This document shows positions 47,581 through 61,383 of a stretch of 64,000 bases of DNA, one piece after another. Both the position numbers and the translations under genes were made by a program. Source of the stretch: Calcarisporiella thermophila CBS 279.70 (Eukaryota > Calcarisporiellomycota); assembly GCF_041956535.1 (NCBI RefSeq), contig NW_027192194.1, positions 279,444 to 343,443 of the forward strand, read 5' to 3'. The notes below the pieces were generated by a model. It had not been told where the DNA came from. It ran no database searches and was given only the letters and a program-made list of their open reading frames with translations. Position 1 is the first letter of the stretch, and every line of letters starts with the position of its first letter.

Positions 47581-49646
47581 ATGTCTTCATCTTCTTATGA
47601 TGAATTTCCAGTAGTTATTGGAATTGGTCTGTACAAAATGACCTAATGTTAGTCGATGCATTTCACTTAATAATTTATAGACTTTGGAACTACTTATAGC
47701 GGCTGTTCATATGCCTTTGTCCAAAATAAAGAGGTGGTAGATATACAACGATGGTAACATTTCACATCATTTTACGATCGTTTTAATCTTTGATATTTAT
47801 TTTCACTTTTTATTGCTTAATATATAGGCCACGTCAGGGTGGCGATCCTTATCCCAAGGTACCATCTCAGAGCATATATCCACACGGAAGCAAACAGTTA
47901 CAAAGTTGGGGTCATGGAGCTCGCCATATAATGTCTACTCCCGACGGAAAAAACATGCTCATGCTACGCAAATTTAAACTTTACCTCGATGAGAATTTAC
48001 ATTTACCGCCACTACCAAATCATCTTTCAGTCGTTGATGTTATTTCGGATTATCTTGGAGCTTTTCACAGTTATGGTGAGAAAATTCAGTTCATTCCTTA
48101 TACTACTTATTAGCTTATTTTATATATACCTATAGTTCTCGGTGAATTGCGAAAATCTTTTGGGGCATATGATAACAAACATTTTCGCTACTGCTTAACC
48201 GTTCCCGCTATGTGGTCTGATCGTGCGAAAGCAGCCATGCGTCTTGCAGCCATACGTGCCGGATTAGTGGGCCCGCATGACCACCCTGATCGACTTCTTC
48301 TCATATCAGAACCTGAAGCTGCTGCATTATACTGTGAGAAAAAGTGCGAGCAATTCAACCTTCAACCCGGGAATCGCTTTATGATCTGCGACGCAGGTGG
48401 CGGAACCGTGGACTTAGTTGTTTTTGAAATTGAAGAACAGTTTGGAGTACGTTCACTTAAAGAAATTACCAAAGGCCACGGATCTTCTTGCGGGTCAACG
48501 TTTCTAGATGAAAACATGCGTCGACTTCTTGAGTCGAAATTGGCACGGCTTGGAAGATTGCCAACGATGGTTTTTGAACAGTTGATGCAGCGATTTGTGG
48601 ATGATGTTAAGCCGAATTTTGATGGGCAGGTAAGCCTTCATTGCATACAAATATTTCGTTATACTTAATCTATTTTGACAACTAGAGCGATCACTTTATC
48701 CATCTTCCAGCTGGGATTATGCTTCAAGACGGTGAAAGCTATGCAGACATTGGCATAGAAGATAATATGTTGCGACTTACTGCACAAGAGTTGAAAATGG
48801 CGGTGTTTGATCCTGTGATAAACTCTGTTCTCGGGTTGATTGACGAACAACTCAGACAGGCGAAATGGCTGGACGCTATCTTTCTAGTGGGCGGTTTTGG
48901 TCAGTCAGACTACCTACACGAGTGTGTCAAGCATACGTTTGTATCGACAGGCCGTGTTGGTCTGGTTGGTGTGCCACCACGGGGAGCTCTTGCTGTAGTA
49001 CGTGGTGCAGTAATGTTTGGGCTGTATCCTCGAGTAATTGCTCAGCGCATTGCACGTCGTTCCTACGGCGTTGAAACAACTATGCGCTTTGAACCGGGGT
49101 AATTATACTTCTTTTAGAGTTGGATGAGCGCATCTCGGTGATAATGTTTTAAATCTTCAGCCTAGACCCAGCAGAATATTCTTTCATAAGAGCAGATGGA
49201 AATCGCTACTGTCGTTATCGCTTTTCTATCTATTGTTACAAAGGTCAGCCTGTCAGAGTCGATGAATGTGTTACCAAAACATATTCAGTCACCTATCCCA
49301 ATGATACAGATTGTGATCTTTTTGCATGCGATTTAGATGGGCCGACACCCCGGCTCACAACTCATCCAGCAATCCGTAAAGGTACTGTTTTACATATTAT
49401 TTTGCTTAGTACATGTATTCTAAAATATTACGGATAGTTGCTGCGTTCCCCATCAAGATGCCTAATTTTCCAGATCTTAAACACGGCGACAGAGTACAGA
49501 TGACGGTAAAAATGTTTTTTGGACTGACTGAGCTCAAGATAAATGTACGAATCCGTGATCGAGAGTTTATATTTACATCTACATTCGAAAATGAAGATCC
49601 AAACCCTCAAGCTTATTCTGCTTCACCACCTCCGTATAGCTCATAA
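47581..49646 (+). CDS. HSPA12-type Hsp70-like ATPase
   Basis: Divergent Hsp70-superfamily protein of the kind expanded in basidiomycetes and Mucoromycota; function in fungi is poorly defined. Seven exons, 47581-47626, 47681-47753, 47828-48075, 48136-48629, 48686-49098, 49161-49381 and 49438-49646, give 567 residues. Actin-fold motifs are intact: phosphate-1 VIGIDFGTTYSGCSYAF (split by intron 1), phosphate-2 ICDAGGGTVDLVVF, and the adenosine motif IFLVGGFGQSDYLHECV. LISEPEAAALYC is also present. The C-terminal part (MRFEPG onward) is unlike the canonical substrate-binding domain, with no EEVD end, as expected for HSPA12-like proteins. Donor of intron 1 is GTCTGT. Confidence 0.9.
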
Positions 49647-49761
49647 AGTATGTCTACTTCGATAGTTATTATTTATTATTGGATTTCTTTATAAATATAT
49701 TTATATGTTTGTATTTTCATTTGCTCAAATTGAAGTTATATATTAATTATATGAATACAAT

Positions 49762-50585
<824 letters not shown>

Positions 50586-50716
50586 GATTAAGAGAGAGCT
50601 AATGATAGGTTTTAAGGGAATATTGATTTATTGAAAATTTTTAAATTAAATAATTAAAAACTAGTTTTCGAAAAATATATTGCGACTCCATAAAACGTCA
50701 AGTCCAAAATTCTTAT

Positions 50717-51223
50717 CTAGACCAAAATTATCGCTGCTAGCAGAGTTGTAAAAAGTAAAGTAGTGAACATTATTGTCGACTTATGCGCATTGCTGATCGT
50801 AATTTTCACTGCACTGAGGCCAATATTTGAACTTTCTTTTGCTCCATTTACAGTCACCTCTGTTCCTAGGTGGTAAATTCCAGGAGCAAAATCCCCAGGA
50901 ATAGTCCAGTCGAGGTCATATTCGGGCTGCTTAGTGATAGACTCAAGACTCAGTGTTATCTTCTTTTTGATGTCTTCTTTGATGATGCGGAAGAATTTGG
51001 TATCGCTGGTAGTATTCATAACACCAACAGTAACTGAATATTCTCCGGTGGTGAGCATAGCGGAATACTGGAGTTTGATATGAACCTTCTGGTTAAGAGA
51101 AAATGTCTGATTGCCCTTCGGCTCCACAATGTCGACTATGTTTGAAATTGAAAAGTTTTGCGCGTAGCATCGTGCTGTTAAAATAATTACAAAAAGAAAA
51201 AGTGAAAATATAGTACGTCTCAT
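50717..51223 (-). CDS. Small GPI-anchored Kre9/Knh1-like cell-surface protein
   Basis: Intronless, 168 residues. The signal peptide is MRRTIFSLFLFVIILTARCYAQ. One Ig-like domain follows, beginning IVEPKGNQTFSLNQKVHIKL and including YSVTVGVMNTTSDTKFFR and YDLDWTIPGDFAPGIYHLGT, the layout of the Kre9/Knh1 N-terminal family found in many fungal wall proteins. Two or three N-glycosylation sites are present. The end, NAHKSTIMFTTLLFTTLLAA, is a GPI-attachment-type hydrophobic tail. Most family members have a long Ser/Thr stalk, and this one has almost none. Role in wall glucan assembly is inferred from the family only. Confidence 0.75.
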   Translation of the reverse strand: MRRTIFSLFLFVIILTARCYAQNFSISNIVDIVEPKGNQTFSLNQKVHIKLQYSAMLTTGEYSVTVGVMNTTSDTKFFRIIKEDIKKKITLSLESITKQPEYDLDWTIPGDFAPGIYHLGTEVTVNGAKESSNIGLSAVKITISNAHKSTIMFTTLLFTTLLAAIILV

Positions 51224-51486
51224 TTTTAAGTACGATCTTATTCACCGGAATTAGAGGTATTAATTAACTGAATTCAAAAGAAACAAAGAAAATGGATTAG
51301 AGGATTAAGTTAAATGATGTGAAAGAATAGTTTTTTATGTGTGATTGCGAAAATGAGAAGTGCTGAGTTCTCTGTGTCTTTGTACAACCCTTGGGTAACA
51401 ACTAGACCAATGTATATGTTTAAAGCAATCTGTGCTATAAATTCTAAAATATCTAAGTTTATTTTACGTGTGAGAAGTGGAATCGT

Positions 51487-51775
51487 CTAATGAATATCAG
51501 TAATGCTTGGTTGACTATATATTTCGAGTTGCCTTCTACCTCTGCGTACATAGTACTCTACTGTGTTAAAATCTGATCGCGGAATGTTCTGGTGCTGTCG
51601 AAACTGTTCTCGTATAAATTGATACCAATGTGGACGTGATTGCTTATAAAGCATTTTGGTTAGCAGGTATTATAAAGAGAGCTTATACAGTAATACACAC
51701 CAGAGGTTTAGATCTAGCTGCGCGCCAACAATCCCTGTAAAGAATCAATACATCATTTTGAAGTCCTGACCGCAT
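51487..51775 (-). CDS. SDH6: Succinate dehydrogenase assembly factor 1 (SDHAF1/Sdh6), LYR protein
   Basis: Tiny LYR-motif protein of the mitochondrial matrix that helps insert iron-sulfur clusters into the succinate dehydrogenase Ip subunit. Two exons on the minus strand, 51775-51701 and 51642-51487, give 76 residues. Exon 1 reads MRSGLQNDVLILYRDCWRAA, containing the LYR motif. Exon 2 holds IREQFRQHQNIPRSDFNTVE and YYVRRGRRQLEIY, which parallel human SDHAF1 ([29 protein letters not shown]). The intron has donor GTGTGT, branch GCTAAC and acceptor ATAAG. It is easily missed because neither exon is a long open frame. Confidence 0.92.
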
Positions 51776-52040
51776 TGCAATGTTAATATTTCGAAAACAT
51801 AAATTTGGAGAAGTTAAGCCACGAGCAATTCTGAAAATTCACACCTAACAAAAATTTTCGAATGTGTACATCATCTAGAAAGAGTCAAGAGCAAAATTAT
51901 GAAAAAAAAAAGCGAAGGCAAAAAATAAAGGCTTAAGTATCGATAGTGACTCTTTTTTCACAAAGGGTTATTCTTTTTTTTATTTAAAAGAATAAACGAA
52001 CTCTATTCATTCTACATTCACTTTTCTCACAACTCAAATT

Positions 52041-53432
52041 ATGCCCAAAATTAAATTACGCTTAAACACAGATGCTATATCGTCTCCATCACCACAACAA
52101 CAATACGATACTAATCCCATTTCAACTTCACGCTCATCCCAATCACCTCCACAGAGCTCTAACGACTCTCCCGCACCTACACCGATCAGAAAACCTGATA
52201 AACGACGAAAATATGACTGGTTAGAGGAGGATCAGGAATCGCCTATTATATCTAACACTGGTGATAAATCCGCCAAACGCAGTCCCAATCAATTGCACTC
52301 CAATAGTACAATTAATGATTCACAGGGGATGACTGCGGATGATGTGACTACTGAAACAAAGCAGCTAGAGGAAAATGGGTTTGCTGTTCCACTACCAAAG
52401 CCAGAACCACCGCCTCTTTCGGCAGCTACATCCGAGCAAAACTCAAGCACACCCACACTTCGAACTCGTGGGGGCGGTCCAGGAAGCCGTGGTGGACGTG
52501 GAAGAGGAAGAGGCCGTGGCCGAGGTAGGGGCAGAGGTGGTCAGTCTTTTTTGGGAATTGGACACGCAGGGTAATATATATCTTTATTGCTACATATTTA
52601 CATATTCATCTCATGTACGACATCTATTAATTGATAGATCTCCTCTCAGGGATAACTTTGCTCCTGATTCAAACTCCAGTCCGGTTCTAAGTGATGGTAA
52701 AGAATATTATAGGATATTGTCAAAGTTAAAGAAGCAATGTTTTAAGGATGCCGAGATTATTAGGAGCACGAGATTCAGATTCAATGGCACAAAATGGAAC
52801 TATAAAGGTGGACAAAAATGCCAAGCCTCGAACGTGGAAGCGGCAAGGCATTCTGCTTAAGACACTGGGCGGGGAGGTGACGGTCCCTGGATGGGTGACA
52901 AGTAAGTAAACAAAATATATATATTTCGTCAAGAATTATATTTATGTTTACCATCATTAGCACAACCAACTACGTTGACTGTGGATCCAACGGGTAAATC
53001 TATGTCGATGAATGTGGCTCCATCCATTTTAGAATCGTCAGCTTCATCGGCTGTGGAAACAACCCCCACGGCACGACCGTATATGTGCATGCAACCCAAC
53101 TGTACTCGGTAATATGAAATTGAATAAGTTTTTCTGATGATCACTTAGCTACAACCAATTTGTAATGTAGGGCTTTCGCTGATCCGACTACATTACAGCG
53201 ACATATCCAAAATATGCACGGCACACCTAATTATGTGTGTGGGGTCGACGGCTGCCGTCGCAGCTTTGTTACTCAAGGTCAACTGATCAAGCATCAAAAG
53301 ATGGTGCATCTGCAAACTTGGAAGCGTAGAAAGACAAATACTACTCCCAAAGATGTCAATAAGGAGCAGCCTTCATTATCGCAGCCAGAGAACGCAGCAG
53401 AAACTCCGCAGCCGCAGGCAGAAGAGGAATAA
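52041..53432 (+). CDS. C2H2 zinc-finger protein with RGG/GR-rich region (possible Iec1/YY1-like chromatin subunit)
   Basis: Five exons, 52041-52570, 52638-52696, 52764-52901, 52961-53108 and 53171-53432, give 378 residues. The start is a Ser/Pro/Gln-rich region, followed by an Arg-Gly tract of about 25 residues (GSRGGRGRGRGRGRGRGRGG) typical of RNA-binding or methylated regions. Next is a conserved-looking block KPRTWKRQGILLKTLGGEVT then VPGWV. Two C2H2 fingers follow: YMCMQPNCTRAFADPTTLQRH..NMH, split by an intron, and YVCGVDGCRRSFVTQGQLIKH..MVH. The block plus finger pair brings to mind the INO80-associated Iec1 zinc-finger protein, but I cannot confirm that. Nuclear function is likely. Confidence 0.75.
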
Positions 53433-53651
53433 TAATAAATGTAATTTTTCTAATTTTGATTTCAGCCTCAGAGAGTCACGTGGAATATAATATCTCCATG
53501 AAAGATGTGGTGTTATGACAAGAGTGAGGGGAACAGAGAAATTACTTTTGAACGTTTTATTTATATTTCTTGTAGCATATTTTAATATTTGCACTTAATT
53601 GAGTTCTTTGATTCCCTCCCCACCTCTTAAAATTGCTACTATTTTCCCATA

Positions 53652-56600
53652 ATGAAAGCTTGGGCGTTTGGAGGAGCGTCTACGATTAGCAATTGGTGGT
53701 CAACAGCTGCCATGATCACTCTACCATCGAGGCTACAGAAGCGTTTAGTGTGTTATCTTCTCAAGCGTACGTTGGGCCAACTTGTAGAATCTCTCGATCC
53801 TGAAAATCTTGATCTTCAACTTAAGAATGGTATTGTACAGCTGCGTGATCTACGTCTCAACATAGAGGTACATATATTTTTTTTTCCCTTGAGATGCTTA
53901 TAACTGACCCAGAAAATAATATCATTTACGTAGGCACTCAACGAGATTATTAAGGATCTGCCTATGGTTATCACAGAGGGTTCTATTGAGGGTATCACTG
54001 CTTCAATTCCATGGCTAAATTTATGGTCTGGAATTGTTATGTTAGAAATACAGGGATTGCAAATTACTGTATTATCTGAAAAAGCTTGCCACAAAGAGGG
54101 TAATTTTTTTATAGCTTTTCTTTTATTCAAGTAACGTATTATTTACCATTATAATATTTAAAGCATACAAGAAATCCGGAAAGCAAGAGGACTCGCCTCT
54201 ACTCTCCTCTTCCTTATATTTTGCGGGAGATTTCCTGCGACATGAAGTGTCTCCCGATGAAGACGAAGAGCTACGAAGCTCTATTTATCAATCATTTTAT
54301 AGCGCTATGGGTGATAGTGTGACAGCAGACGCAACCGTCCTTGTTCGTGGTTCTCCTCCGTGTTCGCCTACATCCATTGCATCTTCAGGTTCACAAGCCT
54401 CGCCATCACTACTAGACACGGGGGCTGAAGGTCTTCAAGTGCTTACTCGCATTATCGATAATATTGTAGCGCGAGTACGTGTTGAGATTCATGATGCCCG
54501 TTTGCGAATTAGACACTGCTCCCAGCAACTTTTGGATATTTCAATGCCAAACTCAGAGGAGGAATATAACGGCTACCTGGAAATGCATATACCACTTATC
54601 TCATACCGTGATGAAACGCCAAATTTGACTGAGGATGCACAGATCGCAAGAGATGGAACAGCAAGCATCAAATTACCGCCACATAGGGCAGAGCTCGTCA
54701 AAAAAGTTAACATAAGTGGATTCACGATTTTATTAAGGCAATTCAGCGCCCAATTTGGGCGCTCAATTACCCGTACTATTCTGTCTTGTCAGGATAGCTG
54801 GCTGGAAGTAAAAGTAGGTTCTTCAACACCTAGTGAATTTCAGCCAGAGTCAAACCTTTCTTCATCTGCCATCCATGATCGGATGGCGCAACTTCGAGCA
54901 GCATCCATTAAACAAATAAGTGCAAACTTCAATATCGGACCAGTTCTATTAGCACTCTGTCCGGAGCAGCTCGCATGGATATTGGAGTTATGTGATAATT
55001 TCTCATTGAAAACGTTTAGCGAAAAAGATGTCACGCAGGACGCACAAAATGACGATAAACAATGGCCAGGAAGCGAAAACATTACCAATCAGCAAATTCA
55101 TGGGTCCATCGAACAGCGCTGTACGGACACTGAGGATCGCTCCATAATTTCTCCAACCCATTGGGGTCCTGAGGACGATTACTTCGCACAAAGTATTCAT
55201 GAACGCCATGCAGACATATTCGATTTCCCATACTCATCCCACGATGTATCATCTCGATTTCCTAAGATTACTGGCACACTTTTCAACACAGAAATTCCAC
55301 AATATTCTACACCTCAGACACAGTATCAAAATCAAAATCGATCTGACCTTCAGATACCAAGTGCGTTACCTAAGAAATCTCATCAGCCAGTTAGTCTCCA
55401 GATTACAGGAAAGCCATGCTACTCTTTCAAGTTCAATATAAACTCCATAAATGCTTATATGTTCTACCAGGACGAGTTAATAGAAGAAGAGTTCTTCCGA
55501 CATTCCAACACCATTGCACTAACAATGGATCATATTCGCATTAAGATCACGAATCTGGTTATAATCTATCGCAATTACGATTATTATACATCCAAGTCAA
55601 TATCTTCACGTCGTGACTCGGGAGAATCTAATCGACTTGAAAAGTATGGCCCTGCAGCTCCAGTCGCTTCAGAGGGAGGTACTATCAATGTTCGCATATC
55701 ATCATTAAGCTTAGCAGAATGGCTAGATGAGCGACCACCAATGGAGTTCATGCCTCTTGATGATCCTGGAGGTTGGAAACGACCATTTGCTCGACCTGAT
55801 TTTCAACGATACAATTTCATCCTTTATTTCAATCCTGATCTTCCCCAATCATATGATCAAGGAGCTGCGACTGAAAACGGAGTGGACTTTCCAACGTTTT
55901 TGGCTGTAGAACAGGGAAATCCTGTTAATAATGAAGATTGTGCAGATTCCAGACATGAAGCTATTACTGTGTGTTATGAACTTGGGGTAGATTCTCCTAC
56001 TATCCATGTTGAGATTTTACCCTTATGTCTTCGCCTTGATGTTCGAATCATCGATCGCTTGGAAAATTATTTTTCCGCTCTATCAAATAGTTCTGCACAA
56101 AAAGAGCACCATCCAGCACACGAGAGGTAGGAGATTTATTCCTTTATTAACGTATTATTTTAATGGATCTGTTTGCTAAACTATATCTTTTGTTTTTCAG
56201 GCCGGTGGTTGAATATACAGGGAGTCAGCGCATCATCGATGACTTAGATGAGCGCCGTGAATATTCAGATGCGCAAAAAGATCTTTTGGTCAGGGTGCAC
56301 TGTGAGTTTATAAGAGTTTGGCTATTTTGTCCAGCAATGGGGATCCCAAGGCCTAAATTTCCAGCGGGAGAAAGCTCTCAATGGATAGATGATCGAATGC
56401 ACATGGATGTGCTAGTAATTGATCTTTTAAATCCTTGTTTCTATACCAGTACGGCACTGAATACAGAGAATGGGTCACCTTATTCTCACCTACCGAGTGG
56501 TGGTGCTACGGAATTTAACTTGGCGCGTTTGCGTGTAGAATGCCCTCGTATCAATCTTTTTCTAAAAGCTGCTGATGGTGATTTTTTTAGCTTGCTTCGA

Positions 56601-59600
56601 GATTAGTCCTTTTTCTGACTAACTTTATTATAAAATTAGATCATACGGCAGTCTGTTTCCTCACAATACAAGCTGGTGCTCCATTACAAACACCAAGGGC
56701 GTTCTCTCAGTCTTTCAGCACAGCTCCTAATATTGAAATTACGGTGCGTTGTCCTGAAGCATTGCGTACGAAAATGGCCTTTACTGGAGCATATGCTGCA
56801 CCAACGGGTTATCTATCGACATTTACACGACGATTTTCTGGGTCGGACGAAACTGTGCATGCGCCCCCAGAAGAAGAGGAAGAAGAAATCCTTGTATTTA
56901 AGCAACGAACTGTTGAATCTTCGGTTAGTTTATTCTTTTACTATATGCAGTTGACTAAGCAATTCATCTTAACTTTTTGCATTATAGCTCTTCGTCATCA
57001 ACTGCCATTTTCCTGTATTCCGTGGCCATATCCCAAAACACGTTTATAATATATTTGAAGTGCTGCTCAATGATTTTGCTCTATTCCAACCGCGTAACTC
57101 AAGTACAGAAAATGCATCGAAATTAAATGTTGCAGGTTCATCTATCGACCATGCTCTGCGACCTATCATGGAAAATCTGCAGTATTCTTCACCTTCTCCC
57201 AGCGCAGACAATTCATCAGCCGGACCACGAGCTTTCCACAAAGATGACGAAAGCACTTCAGAATCCCAGTCCAGTTTTAGGGGTGTGTATCAAATGGCAA
57301 AAGGATACGAAGAGCAGATCAACCCAGCCCGTCCGACACTTGCTAGTCTAGTTGTGTTTATCTCCCGTGCAGACCTTACATTACTTCAACCTGGAATGCC
57401 TACATACTTCGATCCAGACCCTACCACGCGCGCTTATCGTCTTATTCTTGATAGTTTAAGATATTTCAACGTTATGAAGCATAGGGGGCAGAGTGAATCT
57501 TATGTGATAATGGAAATGGATAATCTGGCATTATGGGATATAACGAATGGCCAGGCACAACAAAAGTTACTCTGCTATCGGACACTCGATGAGAGGATAG
57601 GGGCAGGAAAGAGTAGTGGAAAAATGTCACGGAAGAAGGAGATAGGGCGAACTTTGCTGACATCCATTTCATTCAGCTCACTAGATACGGAATTATTCTT
57701 AAAAGAAACCAAAAGCAACGTGAGCATTCGCGGAATTACTTGGCGATTTTCAATTGATCAACGTTGGCCAACTGAGCTTGCCGAATTTCAACGCATACCT
57801 GAAGAGATGATGAGTGTTGATTTACCGAGCCAGTACACAAGATTACAGGTTCATGTACAAGATTGTTCTATTGATTATAAGCCTATAAATCTTGCAAGTC
57901 GCGCGGTTCTTGTTGTAGATGCTTTATCGGCATCTGCAAATATAATTTCAGATTCGCCAACAGTAGCTGCTAAAATTATAGTCAAGAGCTTAGGACTGTT
58001 CCTTGTGGACGATGCGTCTACTCTCAATTTGCCACCACACCGACCGCCGCACCAGTCATTTGGAGGTAGTCCATCGAGAGTGTCACCTTTTGAAAATGAT
58101 TATAAAGAAGATATAAGTGGGGATGTACGGAAACACTGGCTTTCTATGGGATTTGCTCGAATTGCTTCCCTGGAGTTTGTAGAAGCGAATGTGCGAGCCA
58201 ATAAGTTGGATCTTTCTCCTCAGTTAGATATTGAACTCACCGATGAGCTCGTTTCGTTGGAATTATGTGCGGACACAATCCATGTTTTAGAAGAGCTCAT
58301 TTCACATTTGGTTTCCGGCGGTGATTTAGCTTCTGAACACAAAAACCCAATGCAGATGGCTCCTGAACCCTGTAGACACACTTCAACCTCCATTCCCACA
58401 AATGAAAATATACTTGCATCAATAGATGAAGATGCATTTCGCTTACGGGATCCGGCGACTACCTCATTTCCACCTAACCCCAGCACTGAATTAAGCAGTA
58501 CAGATCGTTCAGAAATGAATTTCGTTGAAGAATTTTACGCTGTTGATCCACACGGCCGAGTAGAATTTGGTACTGAAAGCGTGGTCTTTGCTGAAGCACC
58601 TTGCAACACTCCTGCATCATTAAATAAAAAAATATCGAAACAGAAGTGGCGGAGTACTGATGAGTTTAGCGATATCGGCATAAGACACAATGAGACTACT
58701 AGGGATGCTATTCAGTGCGAAAACACTTCTTTTCAAGGCTTGCATGGAGAACATATTGCTGATGGGCTGGTGCGGATTTTGGATAATGAGTTTGCAGATT
58801 TGAATTTGGTGGAAGACCATTTTGCGGTGACGCTTGATGAAAAACTCGAATTGGATCAGAATACGAGTACAGATCTTCCACCCAGTCTCATTCAGCTTCG
58901 GGTCAGAGACTTTAATCTCGTCATTAAGTTGTACGGAGGGTTCGACTGGGAATCATCTCGAGTGCACATAAAAGAGAAACTGGAAAAAGCTAAAAATGTT
59001 ATTCAAAATGAAAGAGCAGGGAAGATCGGATCACATTCTCCCTTTGAGCAAGGATTTCCTGCTTCCTTTAACATTGGCAGGCTATCCTCTGAAGCCCCGA
59101 ACCCACAACACACACAATATCCAAATAACTCGGACTCAGAGTGGGCGCCAAGTGATCAGCAGCAACAGCCTTATATGACTTCAGCTGAAGCATATGACAT
59201 GCTCTATTATGATGATAACAGTGATGTTGCAAGCCAAATCAGTGCACCTACCTCTACTAGAATCCATTTCCCACGAGATAATTCGCGTAATGATAACGAG
59301 TTTATAGAGCCCGGAAAGAGTCACTCACGGCATATTTCGCCCCAGAAGCCCCCTGCTACTTCTCACAAGTCGCCTACCCATTTAAAGCTCATGCGATCGC
59401 GTAACAGCAAAATTGAGCTACAGTTAAATCGCATTCAAGCCGAATTTAATCTTTTTCACACCGGTGGAGAGCTTGCTTCTCGTCTAATAGTTCAAGTTCA
59501 AGACTTGGAAGTAATTGATAACCTGCGCTCATCTCTCTGGCGAAAGTTTTTGACGCGATTAAAACCATCGGACAACATAAGCGGAGAACGCAGTGGAAGC

Positions 59601-60896
59601 AGCGCGAATATGACAACTACCACCTCTCGCACAGGAAAAGCAAATTCTGCGGACGAGAGTGCTAATCGAGCATGGGTACCATCCCCCTCTGAGAGTATGC
59701 TTCGAGTGAACCTGTTGGGAGTAAAGCCTAACCCCGAGGATGCTATGGAAGAATATCGACTAAAGTTCCGTTTGCTTCCCGTTCGTTTTTATGTCGATCA
59801 GGATGCACTCGATTTCTTAATCCGGTTCTTCTCCTTCAAAGACCCTAGATCAGATTCTAATAGTGCTACTCAATCTTCAGTGCCTAATAGAGGTCAAAAT
59901 TCGCTCTATTTCCAATACTGCGAGTTCCGACCTATTATAATGAAAATAGATTACAAGCCCAAGCACATCAATTACAGAAGCTTAAAACGTGGTCATCTAG
60001 TGGAGTTGATGAATCTCTTCCATCTTGACGGGGCTGAAATGACTCTGCGAGAGGTTCGATTAACTGGTGTTGATGGCCTGTCACGATTATTTGAAAAGCT
60101 GCTAGCAGAATGGCTGCCTCATATTCGCAGTACACAAGTTCCGCACATGGTCTCAGGCGTTTCCCCTATCCGTTCTCTAGTTAATGTTGGTCAAGGAATG
60201 TCTGACCTTATTCTGCTGCCGATTGAACAATATCGCCGAGACGGACGGCTTGTCCGCGGTCTTCAGCGTGGAACAGGATCTTTTGTTCGTGCAACAACGC
60301 TAGAAGCCATTAAAGTTGGTACTCGTTTTGCAGCAGGCACACAGGTTCTACTCGAGTATGCTGACGAAACTCTTTCTGGATCCCCTTCTTCATCCTCTCG
60401 CACGCGTTCTGCTAAAATTCCGCTGGGAGAAGAAGCGAGAAATACAGGGGCTGTGATTGATATAAATGAGTACATGGCAGAGGAGGACGGTGATGACATT
60501 GAAAGAACTATGGAGAGTCGTACGCAACTTTCCAGACAAACAAATTTGAGTAAATTTGCTGATCAACCTGCCGATGTTGGCGAAGGAATCCAATATGCCT
60601 ATCGTAGTTTGTCACGAAATATTGGAATGGCTGCACAAACAATCCTAGCTGTGCCAATGGAGGTTTATGAGAGCACTAGCGCACAAGGGACCGTTCGGGC
60701 AGTCGTTCGAGCAGTACCCGTTGCAGTATTGCGGCCCATGATAGGGGCAACTGAAGCCTTTTCAAATATGTTGCTAGGAATAAGAAACACTATTGATCCT
60801 GCACAGAAAATACAATCAGAGGATGTGAGTACAATCGTGATTACTTCAAATATTATTTTCTAATTCTTCAATTTTGCTTAGAAATATAAGCAGTAA
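53652..60896 (+). CDS. ATG2: Atg2, autophagy lipid-transfer protein
   Basis: Very large chorein-family protein that moves lipid from the ER to the growing phagophore together with Atg18 and Atg9. Seven exons, 53652-53867, 53934-54099, 54164-56126, 56201-56577, 56640-56923, 56988-60824 and 60882-60896, give 2285 residues. The N-terminal chorein domain is RLVCYLLKRTLGQLVESLDP, NLDLQLKNGIVQLRDLRLN and PMVITEGSIEGITASIPW. The C-terminal part has FRLLPVRFYVDQDALDFLIRFF, YCEFRPIIMKIDYKPKHINY, LFHLDGAEMTLREVRLTGV and GLQRGTGSFVRATTLEA. It ends with amphipathic repeats and SEDKYKQ, a typical Atg2 finish supplied by a 15-base last exon. One exon of 3.8 kb holds most of the protein. Confidence 0.95.
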
Positions 60897-61383
60897 AATC
60901 GATTTTACACCACTGTGGTAAGGGTTCAGTTTATTCCAGGACTATCTTCCTCATGTCTTATCCATTACATATATTGTTCCTTTACGTCACGATCTCTTAT
61001 TCCTCCCCTCTACCCACGGCTATTGCATATACCATATACAAATTATTTGTTTATTACGATTTATATTTGATTATAAGATTACTCTATTTTGAATTATAAA
61101 ACCATATTGTAGTATCATTCCAACATATGAAGTCTTTTTCAAGCCTTCGGATTTAAGAATCTTTGGTGTATATGGACATTGTAGATAAAATCTTTTTATA
61201 TTGACATAAAATCAAAAGCAAACAAGAGCTATACTACAAAATAAATCGCTAAAAGAAGTGAAACTTACGAAAGGTATAATTGTTCGGTAAAAGAAAAAAA
61301 AACATTAAAAGATCGAATATATAATATAACGAAAGTACTATAAGTTATTAAGAAAGAATGATTTAAAAAGGTATATCCAGGTG
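60897..61383. other. Convergent 3' spacer
   Basis: AT-rich 3' flanks of ATG2 and the hydrolase gene. Nothing coding seen. Confidence 0.4.
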
